From Verrucomicrobiota bacterium (lineage in GTDB: Bacteria > Verrucomicrobiota > Lentisphaeria > JABSQK01 > JAJFLO01): a DNA stretch of 50,794 bases. Position 1 is the stretch's first letter. Every line of letters begins with the position of its first letter. Below, in pieces: positions 44,953 to 50,794 of the stretch. The stretch spans positions 1-50,794 of the forward strand of contig JAJFLQ010000028.1 in NCBI GenBank assembly GCA_021772615.1. The letters run 5' to 3'. The position numbers and the translations under genes were made by a program. Below the pieces are notes generated by a model, which searched no databases, was not told where the DNA came from, and saw only the letters and a list, made by a program, of their open reading frames with translations.

Positions 44953-47900
44953 ATGTATCGCCTCCCTCCGGACGCAAATCGCCGACATACTATGAATGAA
45001 TCGGAACATACCGTAAGACCAGGCGCCGCGGACGGCCCGCTGCGGCACGGCGATCTGCCGGACAACGACGGCGACGCACTGACAATGGCTGAAGACCGCG
45101 GCCTCGGGTCGCACGACGGCACGGAATCGAATTTCCGCACCATGACCGAAGGCGAACCCGGTTCACCATCCGGCGGCGTGAACGACGACGCCATCACTGT
45201 CGCGGATCTGCCACCTGCCGGAACCGGTGGTCGCCAATACAAGCGACTCAGCCGCCTCGGGTCGGGCGGTATGGGCGATGTTTACGAGGTGCGGGACATC
45301 GGATGCCGCCGCAACGTGGCAATGAAGTTCATAAGAAAGCGGGACACACGGTCGGCGTTGGTCAATCGTTTTGCGGCGGAGGCTCGCATAACAGCCCAGC
45401 TGGAACACCCGAACATTGTCCCCGTTCACGACTTCGGGCTGGATGCCGACAACAATCTGTTCTATACCATGAAGCGGATTCGCGGCACGAGTCTGCAGGA
45501 GATACTCGTTGGCCTCGTGGAACGTGATCCCGAGATGGTCCGACTGTACCCGCTTAGCCGGCTGCTGTCGATATTTCAGCGTGCCTGTGATGCCCTGGCA
45601 TTTGCCCACTCGCGCGGTGTAATCCACCGGGACATAAAGCCGGACAACATCATGGTCGGCGATTTTGGCGAAGTGCTGCTGGTCGACTGGGGCATCGCGA
45701 AAATAACCGGTGATGACAGGCCAACGCAACCATATGGCGCCGACCCAACGGCGCCACCCGCCGGTGACGCGGCCGGGCTCGGTCCCGGTGCCGGCGACGG
45801 TATCGAAGCGTCGTCACACAATACGTTCTCCGGCACGGTCCTCGGCACGCCGGGCTACATGTCGATCGAACAGGCGGAAGGACGGGTTGACGAGATCGAC
45901 GGCCGCAGTGATATCTTCTCGCTCGGAGTGACACTGTATGTCATTCTCACATTACGCCATCCGATGGGCGACTGCGATCGGACCGGCTTTTTCAGGTTGT
46001 TGGAAAAAGGCGAGATACCATGCCCGAGTGATCAGAACAACAGCGAGCAATGGATCCGTGATCCTAAACGCTATCCGCCTCCGGTTCACTGTCCACGCTA
46101 TCTGATCCCGCCATCCCTTTCTGCGGTAGCTATGAAGGCGATGGCGACCGCGCCGAAAGACAGGTACCAGACCGTCACGGAACTACAGGCGGATATCGAA
46201 CGATACCAGTCTGGGTTTGCGACAGCTGCCGAAGACGCCGGGGCGTTGCGCGTGATTCTGCTGCTGATAAGGCGGCACCGTCTGCTTTCGGCCGGCCTCG
46301 TTATTATCGCGGCGCTTTCTACCTTTTTTGTCGTAGAATTGATTGCCAGCGAACGCCGGGCCCGCAACCAGCAACTGCTCGCCGAACAAAATGCACAACT
46401 GGCACGGGAGAACGAAGCGACTGCCGAGCGGGCGTCGAAAGAGGCCAGACAACGGCTGGCCGAAGGCCTGATCGCCCAGGGTGACGCGCTGGGGTCACTG
46501 GACAAATGGCATGCGGCAAAAAGCAAATATGCCGAGGCGTCGGCCGAACTGGCTCGTATTGGATTGTTGGATTTTCCTGCCCTGGCCGGCTTGCTGCAGG
46601 CGTACGACGCCGCGCCGGCGGTTCTATTACACCGCCGTAGTCCGTGGCAGATAACCAGCGTGGCCCGATCTCACGATGACCGCGTCGCGGTCATCGCCGG
46701 CATCGACGGTTCGGTCGCCGTCCTGGACCTGCTTACCTTCCGCGAAACTGCAGCGATAAAAGGTACGGGCACGCCGGTCCTCGCCGTGGCCATATCGCCG
46801 GACCACAACTGGATATATTGCGGGAAAAGTGACGGATCAGTCGATGGTGTCGACACGCGTAAGGGCAGTGTCACGCGTGCGTTTCCGCCGCACGACCGCT
46901 GGATCAACAGTCTCGCGATGTCATCTTCCGGCAAACGCCTGCTCGCCGGCAGCGAGGACGGGCGTGTGACGCTGTGGAATACGATATCCGGCGACGTCTT
47001 CCGCACCGTGACGGCGCCATCCGGAAGCGTAAAGTGTACGCTTGACCTCGGTGACGACGACCGCTTCGCAATAGCGGGTTCGTCGGGCGCCATCTGGATT
47101 ATGTCGGCGGCATCCGGGCAATACGTGCAAACGCTTCACGGACACAGTCACCCCGTCGTTTCCATGAACGCATTCGAGAACGGTAAGGTTCTCGTCTCGG
47201 GCGACGCAGAGGGTGCGCTGATCGCTTGGGATATCGTCTCCGGCAATCAAATCGATCGCCGTCAGGGCGACAAGGCCTCCGTACTGGATAGCACGTATGA
47301 TAGTGTTCGGAAGTCGCTCACCTGCGCCTACCGTAACGCGTCCATCATCCATTGGCGGCATGGTGAGCCGACGCCTGTCGCTCGGTTCTCGGGTTACAGC
47401 GAGAACGTCGTAGCAGGACTAATGTTGGGTGCGGAACCGCTCGCCGTTGCGGTTGTCGACAACAGCGAGGTCATGTTGGTACGAACGCCGGGTCATCGCG
47501 AATCGTCGGTATTCGTCGGCCATACCGGCTCGATCGAATGCATCGCGATTACGCCTGATGGGAGACTGGCTGTCTCGGGCGGGTGGGACACGGACGTGTT
47601 TCTGTGGGACGTCGACACCGGTGTCGTAGTGCAACATTTTGCGGGTCATCAGCGTGCCGTTACCGGTGTTGCTATTTCTGCAGATGCGACAACAGTCGTG
47701 TCGTCCAGCCTCGACGGCACAGCACGTGTGTGGGATCCCTTTTCCGGCACATGCGTCCGGATTATTGCGCCGGAACGGGGCCCGATCACGCAGCTCTGTG
47801 CAGATACAGCCGCAGCAAAGATTTATCTGGGATTCAAGGCCGGCGGCGTGTCCAGCTACGACACGCAAAACGGAGACGCGCACAAATGGTCCGGCGATGC

Positions 47901-48714
47901 TGCAATCGCGGCAACCGCACTGGACCTGTCGGATGACGGCAGTCGCCTGCTTATCGCGTCTGCTGCCGGCATCCGCCTGGTGACTGTCGGTAGCGGCCCA
48001 GGCGGCGATGCGTTCTTCGAAGCGGCCGATGGTTTCACGTCGTCATGCGCTGTTCTGGCGAACGACGGCAGCAGCGCTCTGTGTGGCAGCACGGACGGCC
48101 GGGCGATCGTGATTGATGCAGAAACCGGGACAGTGACCGCAACGATCGAGACGGGCAACGCCCTGAAAGCGGTTGCGTTCGGGCCGGAAAAAAGATTTAT
48201 CTTTACGGCCGGTCGCGGTGCGGGAATCCGATTGTGGAATGTGCGGGACGGAGCAGAGCAGCGCCGGTTTCACGGACACGCGGGCAGGGTCACCACCCTG
48301 ACAACTGGACAGTCCGGTGGGATTCTGCTGTCCGGAGGGCGGGATAAACACATCAGGATATGGGACTTCTCACGACCACGGCACTTTCAGGACCAACAGT
48401 CTGTCGTCGAGGATGCATGCCGGCGCCTACAGGCCGCCCCGGACGACGTCGTGGCGCTGCGCACACTCGGTGAATGGTACGCCTCACACCAGCTGTGGAG
48501 TCGAGCGGCAACGATGCTGGAAAAAGCGGAACGCGGCGGCAGTGCGATATCGGCGCTCACGCTGGCCTTCTGCTACTGGCGCGTTGGCGATCCTGCAGCT
48601 GCGGCGGAACGCTTCAGAATGGCCCTGGCCAATTCCGAAGCCCCGGCAACATACATCGCCCTTTGTCGCAACGCACTCATCGGTCCCGACCGCGAAAGTA
48701 GCACGCTGCCCTGA
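44953..48714 (+). CDS. Membrane Ser/Thr protein kinase with extracytoplasmic WD40 propeller
   Basis: This is a protein of about 1253 residues. The N-terminal 95 or so residues are acidic and disordered. The kinase domain has GSGGMG (about 103-108), ATP Lys in NVAMKFIRK, HRDIKPDN (about 225) and LLVDWGIAKI, in which DFG is DWG; such DWG kinases occur in planctomycetes and proteobacteria and are probably active. A single transmembrane helix lies at about 444-465 followed by a charged coiled coil. About 13 WD40-like blades (about 565-1140, for example GHTGSIECIAITPDGRLAVSGGWDTDVFLWD) come next, then a TPR-like tail. The layout suggests a receptor kinase with a periplasmic propeller. ATG at 44953 is used, with GTG at 44950 and ATG at 44992 as alternatives; none has a clear Shine-Dalgarno sequence. 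Confidence 0.92.
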   Translation: MYRLPPDANRRHTMNESEHTVRPGAADGPLRHGDLPDNDGDALTMAEDRGLGSHDGTESNFRTMTEGEPGSPSGGVNDDAITVADLPPAGTGGRQYKRLSRLGSGGMGDVYEVRDIGCRRNVAMKFIRKRDTRSALVNRFAAEARITAQLEHPNIVPVHDFGLDADNNLFYTMKRIRGTSLQEILVGLVERDPEMVRLYPLSRLLSIFQRACDALAFAHSRGVIHRDIKPDNIMVGDFGEVLLVDWGIAKITGDDRPTQPYGADPTAPPAGDAAGLGPGAGDGIEASSHNTFSGTVLGTPGYMSIEQAEGRVDEIDGRSDIFSLGVTLYVILTLRHPMGDCDRTGFFRLLEKGEIPCPSDQNNSEQWIRDPKRYPPPVHCPRYLIPPSLSAVAMKAMATAPKDRYQTVTELQADIERYQSGFATAAEDAGALRVILLLIRRHRLLSAGLVIIAALSTFFVVELIASERRARNQQLLAEQNAQLARENEATAERASKEARQRLAEGLIAQGDALGSLDKWHAAKSKYAEASAELARIGLLDFPALAGLLQAYDAAPAVLLHRRSPWQITSVARSHDDRVAVIAGIDGSVAVLDLLTFRETAAIKGTGTPVLAVAISPDHNWIYCGKSDGSVDGVDTRKGSVTRAFPPHDRWINSLAMSSSGKRLLAGSEDGRVTLWNTISGDVFRTVTAPSGSVKCTLDLGDDDRFAIAGSSGAIWIMSAASGQYVQTLHGHSHPVVSMNAFENGKVLVSGDAEGALIAWDIVSGNQIDRRQGDKASVLDSTYDSVRKSLTCAYRNASIIHWRHGEPTPVARFSGYSENVVAGLMLGAEPLAVAVVDNSEVMLVRTPGHRESSVFVGHTGSIECIAITPDGRLAVSGGWDTDVFLWDVDTGVVVQHFAGHQRAVTGVAISADATTVVSSSLDGTARVWDPFSGTCVRIIAPERGPITQLCADTAAAKIYLGFKAGGVSSYDTQNGDAHKWSGDAAIAATALDLSDDGSRLLIASAAGIRLVTVGSGPGGDAFFEAADGFTSSCAVLANDGSSALCGSTDGRAIVIDAETGTVTATIETGNALKAVAFGPEKRFIFTAGRGAGIRLWNVRDGAEQRRFHGHAGRVTTLTTGQSGGILLSGGRDKHIRIWDFSRPRHFQDQQSVVEDACRRLQAAPDDVVALRTLGEWYASHQLWSRAATMLEKAERGGSAISALTLAFCYWRVGDPAAAAERFRMALANSEAPATYIALCRNALIGPDRESSTLP

Positions 48715-48851
48715 CCACACAACAGGCACAATTTTGGATCGGCTCGCGATCTGCACCACGTGTCCAAGCGACGCGCCAAAGTCCGATGCAGAAAATTCAG
48801 AAACGCCTCAACAATGCAACCTGAATACGTCTATCAGAGTTCGACAGGCTG

Positions 48852-49310
48852 CTAGCGCTTCTTACGCTTCGCGTGGGCATCACGGGAGATGGCAACAAAC
48901 GCATCTGCCGACACCGACGCAATCGTGTCAGCAACGAGGTCGAGCGGCAGATCTTCGAGCCGCCGGAAACGCACGCAGCTGACGCCCATATCCAATTTTA
49001 TCCCGGCTGTCTTAAAGGCCGCCGCAAACGCATCGCGCGCTCCCGGGATGCAATACAACCCGCACAGGTAAACGGCCATGTGCTGTTTCTGGCTCGCCAG
49101 CGCGGCGTACATCAGGGGCTTGCCGTTGTAGGTGTCCGGACAGATTGCAAGCGGTACCTGATACGTGATCATGCCCCAATTCATGACCTCTTCGTAACCC
49201 ATCGGTAAGGCGTCAAGAATAACCTTGCGCACCGCGCGGATCGCCCCCTTGCGGTCGTCCGGCACGTCGTCGCGGATATAGGCTTCCACCGTTGTCGCGT
49301 CGCTCGTCAT
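48852..49310 (-). CDS. DUF1801 (YdhG-like) family protein
   Basis: This is a 152-residue cytoplasmic protein of the DUF1801/YdhG fold: VEAYIRDDVPDDRKGAIRAVRKVILDALP at the N-terminus, GYEEVMNWGMITYQVPL (about 38-54) and LMYAALASQKQHMAVYLCGL (about 66-85) follow the family pattern. The biochemical function of the family is unknown to me. The start at 49310 lies 8 nt behind the stop of the DUF928 gene on the same strand, so they form a two-gene operon that converges on the WD40 kinase gene with about 137 nt between. Confidence 0.88.
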   Translation of the reverse strand: MTSDATTVEAYIRDDVPDDRKGAIRAVRKVILDALPMGYEEVMNWGMITYQVPLAICPDTYNGKPLMYAALASQKQHMAVYLCGLYCIPGARDAFAAAFKTAGIKLDMGVSCVRFRRLEDLPLDLVADTIASVSADAFVAISRDAHAKRKKR

Positions 49311-49318
49311 GGATTGCG

Positions 49319-50029
49319 CTATTCCAACGTCCTGACGTAGGCAGCCACTTCGGGGAGATCGCCCTGGTCCAGCAGCTCTGCCAGCAGGCTCCGGTGCTGC
49401 TGTTTCCCCGCCGCATCGCGTCCGAGCTTGTCAATAAACTCAAGGGCATCGTACCAGATACCTTCCTCCGCCATAATGTACACCAGCTCTTCGATGTCAT
49501 TCGCCACCAGTTCGCGGGCGACCGCCGAAGGCGGATCGACACGCTTGATCACACCGCTCGCGACCACGTCCTGCGAACGGTTTTCATCATCCGGCACGAG
49601 AGCGGTATACCAGCGGTAGGTAATGTCTTTTTCCAGAGCCACGTCGTATTTCGTGAGATGGATCTTGTGCAACCCGACGGCCATGGCGGCGTCGACGCGT
49701 GCGATCAGCACGGGGTCGATCCGGTCATCGCGCACGATTGTCACTTCGCACGGCGTTTCGCCGCCACCCGACCGATACCAGAACAAGGTTGGCTTGGGCT
49801 GAATCGTCAATCCGATATGCGTCGGCGACAAAACAAACAATTGCGGCATGTCCGCAGCTGCACCCCGAACCGCGCCATCCTGCCGTAGCTGCACGACCGT
49901 GTCGCCGGGCGCGTTGTACATGAGTTTTTTACCCGCCGTTGCACGATCGCTGGAAAAGCCGGTCGTTGACAACACGAGCACGGCGGTAATGACAGTTGCC
50001 GGAAAACCGGCATATTTCTGTAGCTTCAT
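49319..50029 (-). CDS. Exported DUF928 domain protein
   Basis: This protein of about 236 residues has a signal peptide (MKLQKYAGFPATVITAVLVL, cleavage near the ATAG at about residue 33). The DUF928 core is recognised from LSPTHIGLTIQPKPTLFWY (about 67-85), KIHLTKYDVALEKDITYRWY and the helical C-terminal half. DUF928 proteins are secreted or periplasmic proteins of unknown function often found near CHAT and haemagglutinin genes, as here. I chose the ATG at 50029 because AAAGGGGG at 50034-50041 precedes it and a signal peptide begins there; the frame is open to 50140. It is followed by the DUF1801 gene after 8 nt. Confidence 0.85.
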   Translation of the reverse strand: MKLQKYAGFPATVITAVLVLSTTGFSSDRATAGKKLMYNAPGDTVVQLRQDGAVRGAAADMPQLFVLSPTHIGLTIQPKPTLFWYRSGGGETPCEVTIVRDDRIDPVLIARVDAAMAVGLHKIHLTKYDVALEKDITYRWYTALVPDDENRSQDVVASGVIKRVDPPSAVARELVANDIEELVYIMAEEGIWYDALEFIDKLGRDAAGKQQHRSLLAELLDQGDLPEVAAYVRTLE

Positions 50030-50033
50030 GATG

Positions 50034-50041
50034 CCCCCTTT
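50034..50041 (-). promoter_or_regulatory. Ribosome binding site that decides the DUF928 start
   Basis: AAAGGGGG lies 4 nt upstream of the ATG at 50029, directly before the signal peptide. It rules against the longer frame starting at 50140. Confidence 0.7.
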
Positions 50042-50561
50042 GAACGTTGTACTGAATCGGATCGTCCGCCGATCGCGAGCGACGGCACGGCAGCGACGGC
50101 ACGGGATCGCTACGACGCTGCGCGCAGCACACCTTAACATACCTATATATACGTTGGTTGTAAAGGCTTCTTAGGCGCCACCGGGAATCGGCTCGGGACG
50201 GATTGCTTCCGGAGGTCTGAATCGGAACGGTAATGCTGATTTTCGAATACCGGATGCTTACGCTTTTCGTTGGCTGTAACCGCGAGAATCCATGGCGCCA
50301 GGTTTAGAATTTGTGGATAACGATAGCCGCGAGCGCGAAACAGGACCGTAAACATTTTTCGCCTCGAACGTGGTGACAGGAATCCTGTTGTGTACCCGCT
50401 GCGATTCCTGCGTGAATGCGCGGGAAAGTTTGATTAACACCTTGCCCGTCGCCATAGTAACGCACTGTCACATCAGCCGTCAGACTCCCATAAACGCCTG
50501 GTTCATTGGTACATCGTTGTCATCAGTAAGCCCCCAATGCCACTACGTTAAAGTTGTTACA
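50042..50561. other. Intergenic region upstream of the DUF928 gene (0.5 kb)
   Basis: No supported gene is here. A minus-strand frame 50143-50355 (70 codons) has no recognisable family. The stretch should contain the DUF928 promoter, but no clear -35/-10 pair was found. Confidence 0.35.
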
Positions 50562-50738
50562 TGTCAAGTCCTGACTTAAAGTTGACACTTTCTGGTTCGA
50601 ATTTTTGTTAATGGTTGAAGGAGGTTCGAAGGGGGCCCGGGCCGAGCGGAGCAAGGCTTGGGCTGAGAACCGGTGCATGCCGGTCTCGGCCTGCGCAGCA
50701 GGTCGCCCCATGGGGCGAAAATTTCACCTGCTCGTTAA
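50562..50738. mobile_element. Hairpin-rich end region of a probable insertion sequence
   Basis: Between the DUF928 upstream region and the transposase stop lie nested dyads at 50562-50587 (TGTCAA...TTGACA around AAGTCCTGACTT), then GGCCCGGGCC, an ACCGG/CCGGT stem with TGCATG loop, CCTGC-GCA-GCAGG (50690-50702), and a perfect 16-bp palindrome (50703-50718). Their position directly behind a transposase 3' end suggests element-borne non-coding sequence. The exact terminus and target duplication cannot be fixed because the other end is outside the window. Confidence 0.45.
50703..50718. repeat. Perfect 16-bp palindrome behind the transposase gene
   Basis: TCGCCCCATGGGGCGA lies 20 nt past the transposase stop and is followed on the plus strand by AAAATTT. 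It could act in transcription termination or as a protein-binding site. Confidence 0.5.
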
Positions 50739-50794
50739 CTAGGCGACTAATTCGTGAACCTCCGCAGGGGTTTTCATGTTCAGTTTGTAATGAG
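50739..50794 (-). CDS. Transposase, C-terminal end (IS3/IS481-like), 5' part outside window
   Basis: Only the last 18 codons are present. They read ...HYKLNMKTPAEVHELVA and stop at 50739. The pattern H-x-x-L-(N/G)-x-x-TPAE is the typical end of DDE integrase-type transposases of the IS3/IS481 groups (usual form RPH..LG..TPAE). Everything else of the gene lies to the right of the window, so family and integrity cannot be judged. Confidence 0.6.
   Translation of the reverse strand, partial: HYKLNMKTPAEVHELVA

Noticed and set aside
50143..50355. 70-codon minus-strand frame upstream of the DUF928 gene
   Set aside because: It has no recognisable family and no good ribosome site; probably leader or non-coding DNA.

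Overview
The window reads as chromosomal DNA of a Gram-negative bacterium with a rich secondary-metabolite and surface repertoire, most likely a gammaproteobacterium-like lineage. Supporting genes are a WaaG-type LPS core glucosyltransferase, a two-partner-secretion (TPS) giant adhesin, a PEP-CTERM protein, a LexA/ImuA/ImuB mutagenesis cassette, PurU, FolE and Hsp33. The taxonomic placement is inference. No rRNA, tRNA or CRISPR array was seen.

Layout. (1) 1-10467, minus strand: an operon of an MFS-HEAT membrane protein, a free-standing cyclic-nucleotide-binding protein and a large non-ribosomal peptide synthetase (NRPS) that runs off the left edge. At least C*-A-T-C-A-T-C is visible, and the first adenylation domain carries a glycine-like pocket. 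(2) 10921-19357: a TMTC-like glycosyltransferase/TPR protein, a convergent TPR protein with a Cys-rich loop, a PEP-CTERM protein ending in a strong terminator, a lipoprotein sulfatase-fold enzyme with Thr in the nucleophile position, and a secreted metallo-beta-lactamase-fold hydrolase. (3) 19382-23399: a Phd/VapC-type toxin-antitoxin pair, a SAM methyltransferase, a small secreted protein, and folE-purU. (4) 23693-27220, plus strand: lexA-imuA-imuB-hslO packed as one operon behind a promoter with an operator-like palindrome between -35 and -10. (5) 27215-31316: a PGM1-like ATP-grasp ligase, waaG, and a 2Fe-2S/FAD/NAD reductase.

(6) 31499-48714, plus strand: a 17-kb co-directional run that I consider the most interesting part. 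It holds a Ser/Thr kinase fused to a pseudo-receiver, a CinA/MoaB-fold protein, an exported TPR-CHAT caspase-like peptidase, a 2946-residue beta-helix adhesin with two TPS domains and three inserted P/Homo-B-like domains, and a membrane Ser/Thr kinase with a WD40 sensor. Downstream on the other strand lie a DUF1801 protein and an exported DUF928 protein; DUF928 genes are, to my knowledge, common companions of CHAT/haemagglutinin loci. I read this as a possible regulated cell-surface system in which kinases sense and signal, the CHAT protease may process the adhesin, and DUF928 may assist. No TpsB transporter lies inside the window. (7) The right edge holds the last codons of a transposase on the minus strand, preceded by a hairpin-rich non-coding stretch that is probably an insertion-sequence end.

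All calls come from reading motifs by eye; no database search was run.
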